A stretch of 18,796 bases of DNA from JANRLJ01 sp033762735 (GCA_033762735.1 JANRLJ010000088.1:1-18796); one strand, 5' to 3'; numbered from the stretch's first letter, positions 1-6,394 are shown. Numbers and translations are program-made. The notes: generated by a model not told the origin, from the letters alone.

Positions 1-327
1 CCATAACCCTGACACCGAACGACAGATTTCGCGTCCTGCATCAGATGAGAAATAGGCGATAACTACCTCCCAGTGCTGCGGTTGGTCAAAGAGATGTTCG
101 TAGAAGGATACGCCTGCCGCGTTCCACAGCTCAGAAGCGGATTGTGCCATACACCAGGCTGCATAGTCGTAAATCGCTTCCAGGGTGGTTTCATCCCCTG
201 TGTCATGGGCGGAGCGCCAGCGTGGGAGCAGATCGCTGAACAGCGAGTATGGGCTGTATTGAGAGTCGTTCAGGCTGGTTTTCAGATCAGGGAAAGCCTC
301 CAGCGCTTTTCGTCGCCATGCTGCCAT
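1..327 (-). CDS. DUF7674-like hypothetical protein (5' part, runs off left edge)
   Basis: Reading leftward from ATG at 325-327, 109 codons stay open to base 1, so the C-terminus is missing. The start is supported by AGGGGTG just upstream. The protein begins MAAWRRKALEAFPDLKTSLN and has SPYSLFSDLLPRW near residue 25, IYDYAAWCMAQ near 52 and VSFYEHLFDQP near 75. This order (FP.L, SPY.LF.EL, IYDYA.WC, SFYEHLF) is what I recall for the DUF7674 family of small soluble bacterial proteins, often found singly or near toxin/immunity loci; no activity is known. There is no signal peptide or membrane segment. The family call is from memory of the motif pattern; that the gene is real is much surer than the name. 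Confidence 0.6.
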   Translation of the reverse strand, partial: MAAWRRKALEAFPDLKTSLNDSQYSPYSLFSDLLPRWRSAHDTGDETTLEAIYDYAAWCMAQSASELWNAAGVSFYEHLFDQPQHWEVVIAYFSSDAGREICRSVSGLW

Positions 328-351
328 CGTCACCCCTGCTTAGAAAATACC

Positions 352-372
352 GGGGATGCGTCCGGCATCCCC
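352..372 (-). terminator. Hairpin downstream of the first aldo/keto reductase
   Basis: GGGGATGC (352-359) pairs perfectly with GCATCCCC (365-372) around a 5-nt loop. On the minus strand it lies 29 nt after the reductase stop and is followed by GGTATTTTC, a weak T-tract. It also lies in the leader of the next minus-strand gene (start 327), so it could be a terminator or an attenuator between the two. Confidence 0.5.
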
Positions 373-401
373 AGTCCATCATTGTAGCGCAAACCGCAGG
401 C

Positions 402-1394
402 TTATCCCTGGCTGGCGATGTACTTCATCATCGCTTCGCCGTAGCGCGTTCCAGCGGCCACGCCCACCGGCGCAATCGAGTCCAGCCGCGCCAGTTCGTC
501 GGGCGTAAGCGTAACGTTCAGCGCACCGACATTTTCTTCTAAGTACTTGATGCGCTTGGTGCCGGGGATGGGGATGATGCCGTCCCACTGCTGCAAGACC
601 CAGGCCAGCGCGATCTGCGCTGGGGTGCAGCCCTTCGCGGCGGCGATTTCGTTCACGCCATCGACCAGTTCAAAATTCTTCTGGAAGTTCTCGCCAGCAA
701 AGCGCGGATGAATGCGGCGGAAGTCATCCGGCGCGAGGTCGTCCACCGATTTGATCTGCCCAGTGAGGAAGCCGCGCCCCAGCGGGCTGTAGGCCACAAA
801 CGCGATGTTGAGTTCCCGGCACACCCCCAGAATCTCATCTTCCACCTCACGCGACCACAGGGAGTACTCGGTTTGCAGCGCGGCAATGGGATGCACGGCG
901 CTGGCCCGGCGGATGTTGTTGGGCGACGCTTCGGACAGGCCCAGATAGCGCACCTTGCCCTGCTGCACCAGTTCGGCCATCGCGCCGACGGTTTCTTCAA
1001 TCGGCACGTTGATATCGACGCGGTGCTGATAGTACAGGTCGATCACCTCCACGCCGAGCCGCTTCAGACTGGCTTCGCAGGCGGATTTGACATATTCCGG
1101 ACGGCCATTCACACCCAGGAATTCGCCGTTCATGCCGCGCTGGTTGCCGAACTTGGTCGCCAGCACCACACTGTCGCGGCGGTCACGGATGGCCTTGCCG
1201 ACCAGTTCCTCGTTGCGCCCTACGCCGTACATATCGGCGGTATCCAGAAAGTTCGCGCCCAGTTCCAGCGCCCGATGAATCACGGCGATGTTCTCCGCTT
1301 CTTCCGACGGGCCATAAAATTCCGACATGCCCATACAGCCGAGGCCGAGAGCACCGACCTGTAAGCCGCTGTTCCCCAAAATGCGTTGTTCCAT
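402..1394 (-). CDS. Aldo/keto reductase
   Basis: Cytosolic NAD(P)H-dependent oxidoreductase of the AKR superfamily, which reduces carbonyl compounds to alcohols; the substrate cannot be told from sequence. The 330-aa length is typical of the (beta/alpha)8 barrel. It opens MEQRILGNSGLQVGALGLG. The catalytic tetrad is visible as D51 and Y56 (FLDTADMYG), K81 (LATKFG) and H124 (YYQHR). The C-terminal IPIPGTK and the LEENVGAL segment are the usual cofactor-phosphate binding part. The ATG at 1394 was chosen over an upstream TTG at 1412 because AAAGGA lies 9-10 nt before it. The general pattern resembles the YakC/AKR13-like group. A MerR regulator lies 91 nt upstream on the same strand and probably controls it in response to an electrophile or aldehyde; that link is inferred from position. 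Confidence 0.93.
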   Translation of the reverse strand: MEQRILGNSGLQVGALGLGCMGMSEFYGPSEEAENIAVIHRALELGANFLDTADMYGVGRNEELVGKAIRDRRDSVVLATKFGNQRGMNGEFLGVNGRPEYVKSACEASLKRLGVEVIDLYYQHRVDINVPIEETVGAMAELVQQGKVRYLGLSEASPNNIRRASAVHPIAALQTEYSLWSREVEDEILGVCRELNIAFVAYSPLGRGFLTGQIKSVDDLAPDDFRRIHPRFAGENFQKNFELVDGVNEIAAAKGCTPAQIALAWVLQQWDGIIPIPGTKRIKYLEENVGALNVTLTPDELARLDSIAPVGVAAGTRYGEAMMKYIASQG

Positions 1395-1442
1395 TTGCGC
1401 GGTTCCTTTCAATCAATTGCAGAGACGTATGACGTGTGAAGC

Positions 1443-1456
1443 GGCGGCACACCGCC
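1443..1456 (-). other. Small hairpin between merR-type gene and reductase
   Basis: GGCGG (1443-1447) and CCGCC (1452-1456) can pair around a CACA loop. It sits in the 91-nt gap between the two minus-strand genes and has no T-tract, so it is more likely an mRNA processing or partial-attenuation point than a terminator. Confidence 0.3.
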
Positions 1457-1485
1457 ACAGGCAAGTACCAGTCCCACCTACTGAT

Positions 1486-1881
1486 TTACCCCTTGCGGTG
1501 TTCGCCTTCCAGCTTTTCGGTGTAAAGCTGGATTTTGTAGTCGATTGCGGACAGATTGCGCTGCAAATCCTCGATGTAGCAGCGTACCGTCTCCTGATGC
1601 GCTTGCAGCAGCGCCAGCCGTTCGGGGATGCTCGTGTCGCCTTCTTCCAGCAGCGCGGCGAACACGCGCATCTGGCGGATGGGCATCCCGGTTGAGCGCA
1701 GCTTGTTGAGGAATTCGATACGCCGCAGGTCAATTTCGGCGTAGCGGCGGTGGCCGTTGGCGGCACGCCCGACCGGCGCCAGCAGCCCGACTCGCTCGTA
1801 ATAGCGCAGCGTGTGGACGCTCAGCCCGGTGCGTTCGGCGGCCTGTTGAATGGTGAGGTGTTCGATCTGTTCCGTAATCAT
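1486..1881 (-). CDS. MerR-family transcriptional regulator
   Basis: DNA-binding activator/repressor of 131 aa, the usual MerR size. The N-terminal winged helix-turn-helix is clear: LTIQQAAERTGLSVHTLRYY (about residues 9-28) followed by ERVGLLAP and the wing NGHRRY. Then comes the linker IEFLNKLRSTGMPIRQM, and a C-terminal antiparallel coiled coil (ERLALLQAHQ ... IQLYTEKLE) for dimerization. It has no paired cysteines or metal loop, only one Cys within the coiled coil, so it is not a classical metal sensor; the closest type is the small regulators next to alcohol dehydrogenases or aldo/keto reductases. ATG 1881 was chosen because the preceding reading frame carries no Shine-Dalgarno and lies upstream of the promoter. 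It is probably autoregulated and co-transcribed with the reductase. Confidence 0.92.
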   Translation of the reverse strand: MITEQIEHLTIQQAAERTGLSVHTLRYYERVGLLAPVGRAANGHRRYAEIDLRRIEFLNKLRSTGMPIRQMRVFAALLEEGDTSIPERLALLQAHQETVRCYIEDLQRNLSAIDYKIQLYTEKLEGEHRKG

Positions 1882-1888
1882 GATTCCC

Positions 1889-1919
1889 ACTCTACAACTT
1901 TGAGTGCGCTCGAAGTCAA
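1889..1919 (-). promoter_or_regulatory. MerR-type promoter with operator dyad
   Basis: On the minus strand, -35 TTGACT (1914-1919) and -10 TAGAGT (1889-1894) are separated by exactly 19 bp, the overlong spacer typical of MerR-activated promoters. The spacer and -35 edge carry an 18-bp dyad, CTTCGAGCG/CACTCAAAG (1898-1915), with 7 of 9 positions symmetric. The -10 ends 7 nt before the ATG at 1881, so the transcript would be leaderless or nearly so. Confidence 0.85.
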
Positions 1920-2009
1920 GCACGAAAAATGAGATTTGTTTGAGAAGATTGTTGAACTCTACAAAGGCATGAAAACACAAAGACTTAAGCAAATTAAAGT
2001 GGTCGGATT

Positions 2010-2037
2010 GTAGGGACACGGCATGCCGTGTCCCTAC
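2010..2037. repeat. 28-nt perfect palindrome, GTAGGG...CCCTAC family (copy A)
   Basis: Perfectly self-complementary, with ends GTAGGG and CCCTAC and core GACACGGCATGCCGTGTC. Four related copies occur in the window (2098, 3829, 8864, 8918). It is intergenic and would form a 14-bp stem in RNA or cruciform DNA. Confidence 0.85.
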
Positions 2038-2097
2038 GAATAACATTGCGCTTTTTCTTTTTCACTGTACTTCTGGGGAAAACAAGTGCGAACAATC

Positions 2098-2125
2098 GTA
2101 AGGGCGAGGCGCGCCTCGCCCCTAC
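2098..2125. repeat. 28-nt palindrome, GTAGGG...CCCTAC family (copy B)
   Basis: Ends GTAAGG and CCCTAC, core GCGAGGCGCGCCTCGC. A single position departs from symmetry and would be a G-U pair in RNA. It lies 60 nt after copy A, so the two form a tandem pair. Confidence 0.8.
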
Positions 2126-2236
2126 ACCGAATCACTCGTGCTTTTGCTGGTTTTCTCATAAGTATAAATCTTGGCGCTTTTGGCGGCCTGGTGGTTCAGA
2201 TTTTGGAGGGAAGGGAGGCGGTGCAGAAATCAAAAG

Positions 2237-2265
2237 GCGAGGCACCATCAGATGCCCCGCCTCGC
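2237..2265 (-). terminator. Rho-independent-like terminator of the 96-aa gene
   Basis: GCGAGGC (2237-2243) and GCCTCGC (2259-2265) pair; the 15-nt interior can add GGCATC/GGTGCC pairing as an alternative. On the minus strand it begins 6 nt after the stop codon and is followed by CTTTTGATTT. Confidence 0.6.
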
Positions 2266-2270
2266 TCAGT

Positions 2271-2561
2271 TTACGATAAGCGGCTCTTGTCCTGCTTCCA
2301 GAGCGGCGGCAGCGATTTCAGCCCCGGCCACGTCGGTTCGAGGACGAGTTCGGTCGTCACGTCCGTGAAATACCGTTCGACCAGGCTGCGTTCGGTGGGT
2401 GTGCTGGTCTCCCATGCCACCCATCCATCCGGGTCAATGTGCGCGTTGAGCAGGCTTTTACGGAGTTCTGCGCTGATGGCGTTCTGGGTGTCCCCGTTCA
2501 GCAGACGGCTGCGGAGATCGTTCAGGTTGGTAAGCGGTCTGGCCCAAATCACGTAATTCAT
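2271..2561 (-). CDS. Small hypothetical protein (96 aa)
   Basis: It starts at ATG 2561 with an excellent Shine-Dalgarno (AAGGAG, about 8 nt spacing) and ends just before a terminator-like hairpin; both support a real gene. The protein begins MNYVIWARPLTNLNDLRSRL and contains ISAELRKSLLNAHIDPDGWV, ERSLVERYF and PTWPGLKSLPPLW. It has no cysteines, membrane segment or signal peptide, is mixed-charge and is likely a small cytosolic protein. I do not recognise a family. It lies 168 nt downstream of the second aldo/keto reductase on the same strand; the terminator follows this gene rather than the reductase, so both may share a transcript. Confidence 0.7.
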   Translation of the reverse strand: MNYVIWARPLTNLNDLRSRLLNGDTQNAISAELRKSLLNAHIDPDGWVAWETSTPTERSLVERYFTDVTTELVLEPTWPGLKSLPPLWKQDKSRLS

Positions 2562-2729
2562 CAGTTTTTGCTCCTTACATCTTTCTGTAGAGTAATACGC
2601 GGACTCGACAGACTTTGTTCCATATTGCTGGCGGTTGATGGCCGGGCTTGAGACTTTTGTACCATCAGTATACCCCGACTCTTTCCTGACCCCTATTGGA
2701 CTTTTGGCGGATTTACATACCCATTTTTT

Positions 2730-3776
2730 CTACCGCACCGGATTCCCACGATGGTTATCAATCAGGTTGAACGTCGCACCGAAGATATAGTCCCGTGCCC
2801 CGCCTTCCAGGAAGTCGCGCGGGAAGCCATATTCGATTTTGCTGACTTCGTGAAGCCGCTGAAGCTGCTCGTCGCTTAACGTCCATTTCAGGCTGTCCAG
2901 ATTGTCGCGAAGCTGTGCCGATGTACGCGCACCCAGGATTGGGATGATCTCGGCGCGGTGCTGCTGCTGGCGCACCCAGTTGACGCACACCTGGGTTTTG
3001 CTGGTCTGCGTTTCCTCCGCAATGGCCGCCACTTCATCCACAATGCGCTGGACGCGCTCCGCCACCTTCACTTCCGCCTTATCGAAGCGCGTCTGGTCGG
3101 TGCTGCCCGCGCTGTATTTGCCGAGCAGAACCCCCTGCCCCAGAATCCCCCAGGGCAGCACGGCGACATCCCACTGCTTCGCCATCGGCAGTTCAGCGCG
3201 TTCAGCGGTGCGGTTGCTGAGCGAGTAGGGAATTTGCAGGCCGATAAAGCGCGACCACCCGCGCAGGTCGGCCATCGTATTGGCCGCCGAGACGATGTAG
3301 GCCGGGGTGTCGCTGAACGCCAGATAGGCCACCTTGCCCTGCCGCACCAGGTCGTCCATGCCGCGCAGCACTTCTTCCAGCGGCGTCATGTGATCCCACA
3401 TATGCAGATAGAGGATGTCCAGATAATCGGTGCGGAGGCGCTTGAGGCTGCGCTCGACGGACTGGATCATATTCTTGCGGCTGTTGCCCCCGCTGTTAGG
3501 GTCGGTGGAAGCCGGGTTAGTGAGGGTGTACTTGGTGGCGACGACGAACTGCTGGCGGCGGCCTTCCAGAATTTCACCCAGCAGCGTTTCGCTCTCGCCG
3601 TCGGTGTAATTGACCGACGTGTCGATGAAGTTCCCGCCCTCGTCGGCGAACATCTCCACCTGAGTGCGGCTCTCAGCCAGATCAGCCCCCCAGCCCCAGG
3701 CAGTGCCAAAGGTCATCGTCCCCAGACACAGTTCAGACACGCGCAGACCACTTTTGCCAAGTAATTTGTATTGCAT
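2730..3776 (-). CDS. Aldo/keto reductase (second copy)
   Basis: NAD(P)H-dependent carbonyl reductase of 348 aa, cytosolic. It opens MQYKLLGKSGLRVSELCLG. The catalytic tetrad is D52 and Y57 (FIDTSVNYTDG), K82 (VATKY) and H125 (LYLHMWD). The SGGNSRKNM insert after the lysine, the YLHMWDHMTPLEE loop and the C-terminal IPILGARTSAQLRDNL are typical of the bacterial group related to voltage-gated-channel beta-subunit-like AKRs; the substrate is unknown. The start is supported by AAAGGATG 7-8 nt upstream. It is clearly divergent from the reductase at 402-1394, so not a recent duplicate. No dedicated regulator is adjacent. Confidence 0.93.
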   Translation of the reverse strand: MQYKLLGKSGLRVSELCLGTMTFGTAWGWGADLAESRTQVEMFADEGGNFIDTSVNYTDGESETLLGEILEGRRQQFVVATKYTLTNPASTDPNSGGNSRKNMIQSVERSLKRLRTDYLDILYLHMWDHMTPLEEVLRGMDDLVRQGKVAYLAFSDTPAYIVSAANTMADLRGWSRFIGLQIPYSLSNRTAERAELPMAKQWDVAVLPWGILGQGVLLGKYSAGSTDQTRFDKAEVKVAERVQRIVDEVAAIAEETQTSKTQVCVNWVRQQQHRAEIIPILGARTSAQLRDNLDSLKWTLSDEQLQRLHEVSKIEYGFPRDFLEGGARDYIFGATFNLIDNHRGNPVR

Positions 3777-3828
3777 GGCTTTTCATCCTTTGAGTGATGA
3801 CGGTGATAAACGTTGGATGGATTCTCGC

Positions 3829-3856
3829 GTAGGATACCGTAATACCGTGTCCCTAC
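3829..3856. repeat. Degenerate copy of the 28-nt palindrome family (copy C)
   Basis: Same length and ends as copy A (GTAGG ... CCCTAC), and the right half ACCGTGTCCCTAC closely matches copy A. The left half has diverged to ATACCGTAA, so the long stem is lost. Confidence 0.5.
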
Positions 3857-4042
3857 CAGAAAATCGCAGAGGAATTATCTCGACTTTATCCGATTACAAT
3901 TGGTATGTCCCGCCAGATGCTAAAGCTAAGCGACAGCATCCGGCTTCCGAAAAACCAAGTCCACTGAAGGGACTAGGAAAGACCACAACGGTTCATTATC
4001 AGCGCCTTTAGTGCGCGTCCTATGAATGGGCGGCGGTTCGGA

Positions 4043-4064
4043 GCCGCACGTTTTAACGTGTGGC
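4043..4064. repeat. Inverted repeat GCCGCACGTT/AACGTGTGGC
   Basis: Ten-base arms with one G-U-type mismatch around TT, nested within an outer GGTTC (4035-4039)/GAACC (4075-4079) pair. The nesting suggests a structured RNA or a decayed mobile-element end. Function unknown. Confidence 0.45.
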
Positions 4065-4092
4065 GGTGCAGCATGAACCTGAATGGCCCTTC

Positions 4093-4126
4093 CTGAACAA
4101 GAATGATTCAAGTCCAAATTGTTCAG
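4093..4126 (-). terminator. Possible terminator of the 93-aa gene
   Basis: CTGAACAA (4093-4100) and TTGTTCAG (4119-4126) form a perfect 8-bp stem with an 18-nt loop, 19 nt after the minus-strand stop at 4145. There is no T-tract, so this is a weak call. Confidence 0.3.
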
Positions 4127-4144
4127 ACTTAAACCGTGACTCCC

Positions 4145-4426
4145 TTAGCGGGCAGGCAGGGCGCGGGTTTCCTGAGTGGCACTGGCCTCTGCGCCGAGTT
4201 CGGCCCGGACACCCGCCACGTCCTCGCAGATTTCCCCGTATCGCTCCTGCAAATGGCTGCCCATCTCTACCATCATCGCGCCCATCTTTGCCAGAGCAGG
4301 CGCATAGAACGGCTGGCGGTCATGGCTGCCCTGGGCGGATTCTGCCAGACGGGCCATTTCGCTCTCGCGGGTCAAATCCTGCTGGCGAGTCCTGGTGTGC
4401 GCTTCAATCAGATTACGGTCGTACAT
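4145..4426 (-). CDS. Small hypothetical protein (93 aa)
   Basis: ATG 4426 is preceded by GGAGAG at 6-nt spacing, which selects it over an in-frame upstream start at 4465. The protein begins MYDRNLIEAHTRTRQQDLTR and continues with a charged, alpha-helical-looking sequence (ESEMARLAESAQGSHDR), a Met-rich stretch ALAKMGAMMVEMGSHL and an Ala/Glu-rich tail. No membrane segment, signal peptide or cysteine pair motif; one Cys only. I do not recognise a family; the helical, amphipathic look would suit a small coiled-coil or partner-binding protein. It lies 271 nt from the ArsR-type gene, the next gene upstream on the same strand, with a C-rich hairpin between them, so it is probably transcribed separately. 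Confidence 0.6.
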   Translation of the reverse strand: MYDRNLIEAHTRTRQQDLTRESEMARLAESAQGSHDRQPFYAPALAKMGAMMVEMGSHLQERYGEICEDVAGVRAELGAEASATQETRALPAR

Positions 4427-4653
4427 GGTGTTCTCTCCACTTTCGTCTTGTACCGCTTTGAACAAGTCAGGGATCAGGCGGCGCGGTTCAGTGGCGCGGT
4501 CGGCAGCAGGGAATGTGAAGCCGTTGGACGCTGTGTTCAGCCTGCGCCCGCCTGAGGGTTATTCGGTTGGGTTGACTATTGGTTACGATTTCTGCCTGTC
4601 GCCCTCAACCCCCGTCCCCGCACTTAAGTAGAAGCGGATGTTCGTTTCTTAAG

Positions 4654-4676
4654 CCCCTCTCCATGAGGGAGAGGGG
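4654..4676. repeat. C/G-rich hairpin CCCCTCTCC/GGAGAGGGG, probable terminator
   Basis: Perfect 9-bp stem with an ATGAG loop. It lies 20 nt after the stop of the ArsR-type gene on the minus strand, so it could end that transcript, although no long T-tract follows. The same CCCTCTCC/GGAGAGGG motif recurs near 6241-6326 and 17530-17599, so it is also a repeat family member. Confidence 0.65.
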
Positions 4677-4696
4677 TTTGGTGTGAGGGCTTCCCG

Positions 4697-5779
4697 CTAC
4701 GCCCGTCCGCGCAGGAAATACCTGAGGGCGCGGATCGTGTCGTTAATGCGCTCCGGGTTCAGGCTGTAGCACTTCGCCACGTCCCGGCGGCGCTCCACCA
4801 GATAGCCCGTCGCCGTCAACTGCCGCAGATGGCGCGAGGCGCTCGATTGGCTCAGGTTGAGCATGGTGATGATGTCCTGAGCGCACAACTCATCCCGTTC
4901 CGTGAGCAGTTCGAGGATGGTCAGGCGGGTGTCATCGGCCAGCGCGTTCAGCCGCACCAGCAGTTCAGACCGGCTCAGCGCGGCGGAACGGCTTTTCATC
5001 CCTTCCGGCACACGCGCCCCGAACATCACATACAGATCGCGGTCGCGCATGAACAGGCTGACGTAGGGGCCGATGTGGGCGGAGGGTACGAAGGTGACTT
5101 TTTCCGCCGTGTCCAGTTCATCCCAGATGCCCTGCAGGTTGCGCCCGGTCACAACCCGCGCGGCCTGGAGCGCGGTCTGCCCGCCGAAATCAACCTGCTG
5201 GAAAGCGTCAATCGACTCCTGAAGCATCGGCAGCACCCGTGTCCATTCAGGCCGCAGGTGTTCTTCCCACATATAGCGCAAATGCTCAACGATCATGTTC
5301 TGCATCTCGGTCGCGTTCTGGAACAGCGGGAAAGCGGCCTCGAACACATGCAGCGGGAATTCCTCGCCCTTTTCGCTCCAGTGCTTCGCAACGGTGTCCT
5401 GCAGCCAGGTCAGATAGGTGTCCTTATCTACCAGCAGCACGTTCGTGTCTTCTGCCTTCAGCTTGTCCTTAAGGTGCGAAAGCGCCTTCTGCCGCAGCAC
5501 TTCGGGGTCTTTCCGCGCTAGTTGGTCGATGTAGGACGGGAAATCGCCAACGAAGCCTTCGATCTCGCAGCCCTTCCAGAAGACATCCAGCACAATGGCG
5601 TTCAGCAGCAGCCGTTCCGGCGAGAGTTGTGCATAGGTTCGTTCGACCCAATCCCCAAAACCGGAGCGCGTCTTCACCTGATTCAACAGCATGAGCGTGT
5701 TGAGGTTGTTCTGCACGGTTTCCAGTGAAAAGCCAACGGTGACGGTTGGCGGGGCGAGGACGAAATCGGTATCTGCCAC
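4697..5779 (-). CDS. Large ArsR-family transcriptional regulator
   Basis: 360-aa regulator with the DNA-binding domain at the C-terminus (about residues 265-350). The winged helix is plain in LNALADDTRLTILELLTERD, then AQDIITMLNLSQSSASRHLR (recognition helix SQSSASRHLRQL) and the wing GYLVERRRDVAKCYSLN. The first ~260 residues form a mainly helical domain without a catalytic motif I can name; in related long ArsR-type proteins (DUF5937-like) this part is taken to sense a ligand or a partner. The metal-binding ELCVCDL motif of classical ArsR is absent (ELCAQDI), so metal sensing is unlikely. GTG 5779 was chosen because AAGGAG lies 8 nt before it; the upstream in-frame GTG at 5788 overlaps that site. 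It has its own promoter and a following hairpin, so is probably monocistronic. Confidence 0.88.
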   Translation of the reverse strand: MADTDFVLAPPTVTVGFSLETVQNNLNTLMLLNQVKTRSGFGDWVERTYAQLSPERLLLNAIVLDVFWKGCEIEGFVGDFPSYIDQLARKDPEVLRQKALSHLKDKLKAEDTNVLLVDKDTYLTWLQDTVAKHWSEKGEEFPLHVFEAAFPLFQNATEMQNMIVEHLRYMWEEHLRPEWTRVLPMLQESIDAFQQVDFGGQTALQAARVVTGRNLQGIWDELDTAEKVTFVPSAHIGPYVSLFMRDRDLYVMFGARVPEGMKSRSAALSRSELLVRLNALADDTRLTILELLTERDELCAQDIITMLNLSQSSASRHLRQLTATGYLVERRRDVAKCYSLNPERINDTIRALRYFLRGRA

Positions 5780-5859
5780 TGCACACACTCCTTATAAAAT
5801 AGAACGACCAGACAACATCAGCCAGAGATCGATTGAACGGTTTACGCCGTATGCCCCTG

Positions 5860-5888
5860 ATTATAGAGCGGCATGGTCATTTTGTCCT
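5860..5888 (-). promoter_or_regulatory. Sigma70-type promoter of the ArsR-type gene
   Basis: On the minus strand AGGACA (5883-5888), 17-bp spacer, TATAAT (5860-5865). The predicted transcript would have a leader of about 75 nt to GTG 5779. The -10 is a consensus match, the -35 matches in four of six positions. Confidence 0.5.
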
Positions 5889-5913
5889 GCGAATTGAGCC
5901 ATGTGGTGCTGAG

Positions 5914-5931
5914 GGTGCAGCCGCCTGCACC
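5914..5931. repeat. Short hairpin GGTGCAG/CTGCACC
   Basis: Seven-base perfect stem with a CCGC loop in the gap upstream of the ArsR-type promoter, flanked by GAG/CTC. No clear function; it could terminate transcription entering the gap from either side. Confidence 0.35.
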
Positions 5932-6002
5932 TCCTCACCGTTGGTATTCGCCTGGCAGTGTATTCGCTAAAATCACTGCATTCAGCCACTCATTTTATTC
6001 AA

Positions 6003-6022
6003 TTACCCGCTTAAGCGGTTAA
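6003..6022. promoter_or_regulatory. 20-bp near-perfect palindrome, candidate operator
   Basis: TTACCCGCTT/AAGCGGTTAA has one asymmetric position in ten; the central 12 bp are perfect. Its length, AT-rich ends and lack of loop fit a dimeric repressor site rather than an RNA hairpin. It lies about 115 bp upstream of the ArsR-type promoter and about 400 bp from the lipoprotein start, so the regulated gene is not clear. Confidence 0.4.
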
Positions 6023-6240
6023 TCTGCATACAGAATAACATGAGTTCCCAGGGCTTGTCAAGTGAGCTAAAGCCGAATTATTCACTTTTCTGCATTTTCT
6101 TATCTGCATCAGATACCTTCCAGCGTAGGGCAACCGTCAGACAGGCGTGGGATAGGGCGCTTTCTCGTTTGGGAGTGGATGTGCCATAATGTAGTGTAAC
6201 CTCAGTTTTGGATAGGTACTATAGTAGAAACCCCACCCCT

Positions 6241-6273
6241 AAATCCCCTCCCCATTGCATGGAGAGGGGATTT
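6241..6273. repeat. C/G-rich hairpin inside the MITE (first)
   Basis: AAATCCCCTC (6241-6250) pairs with GAGGGGATTT (6264-6273); CCAT/ATGG can continue the stem inward. Flanked on the left by CCCCACCCCT. Confidence 0.75.
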
Positions 6274-6299
6274 AAAGAACCTTTCTGACTCGTTCTGCT

Positions 6300-6326
6300 C
6301 CCCCTCTCTACGGAGTGGAGAGGGGG
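6300..6326. repeat. C/G-rich hairpin inside the MITE (second)
   Basis: CCCCCTCTC (6300-6308) pairs perfectly with GAGAGGGGG (6318-6326) around a 9-nt loop, followed by TCGGGGGGTGAGG. Confidence 0.75.
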
Positions 6327-6394
6327 TCGGGGGGTGAGGTTGTTGTTTAAGTGGCTTGAGTAGAGCTATCCGAAACTCAGGTTAGTGTAAGGAA

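Larger units (their letters stand above)
1920..2270. other. Intergenic region with two palindromic repeats
   Basis: About 350 nt without a convincing gene between the merR promoter and the small gene ending at 2271. The part at 1920-2009 is AT-richer than its surroundings and shows no conserved ORF. Two 28-nt palindromes (2010-2037 and 2098-2125) and one terminator-like hairpin (2237-2265) are listed separately. Short ORFs crossing it have no Shine-Dalgarno and run through the palindromes. Confidence 0.6.
3777..4144. other. Intergenic region rich in short inverted repeats
   Basis: 368 nt with no supportable gene. It holds a degenerate GTAGG...CCCTAC palindrome (3829-3856), AGTCC/GGACT (about 3958-3974), GGTTC/GAACC (4035-4039/4075-4079) enclosing an AACGT-centred stem (4043-4064), and CTGAACAA/TTGTTCAG (4093-4100/4119-4126). 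A 63-codon minus-strand ORF crosses it but has no Shine-Dalgarno and no recognisable domain. Confidence 0.55.
6192..6389. mobile_element. MITE-like element with 17-bp inverted ends and 7-bp direct repeats
   Basis: The element spans 6199-6382 (184 bp). Its left end ACCTCAGTTTTGGATAG (6199-6215) is the reverse complement of the right end (6366-6382) in 15 of 17 positions. It is flanked by the direct repeat TAGTGTA (6192-6198 and 6383-6389), as a target-site duplication would be. There is no ORF inside. The interior carries two C/G-rich hairpins, 6241-6273 and 6300-6326, of the same type as those at 4654 and 17530. The exact boundary is uncertain by one or two bases because the TIR and the flank share TA-type sequence; a 5-bp duplication AGTGT with ends starting AACC is the main alternative. 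It needs a transposase in trans. Confidence 0.75.

Noticed and set aside
708..1364. 218-codon plus-strand ORF antisense to the first reductase
   Set aside because: Antisense shadow; His/Gln-rich composition results from the reverse frame.
2086..2556. 156-codon plus-strand ORF
   Set aside because: It starts in a gap, crosses a palindromic repeat and a hairpin, and then lies antisense to the well-supported 96-aa gene.
2958..3764. 268-codon plus-strand ORF antisense to the second reductase
   Set aside because: Antisense shadow of a gene with a full catalytic tetrad; no ribosome-binding site or family.
3926..4117. 63-codon minus-strand ORF in the 3777-4144 gap
   Set aside because: No Shine-Dalgarno, no recognisable domain, and it runs through the nested inverted repeats.
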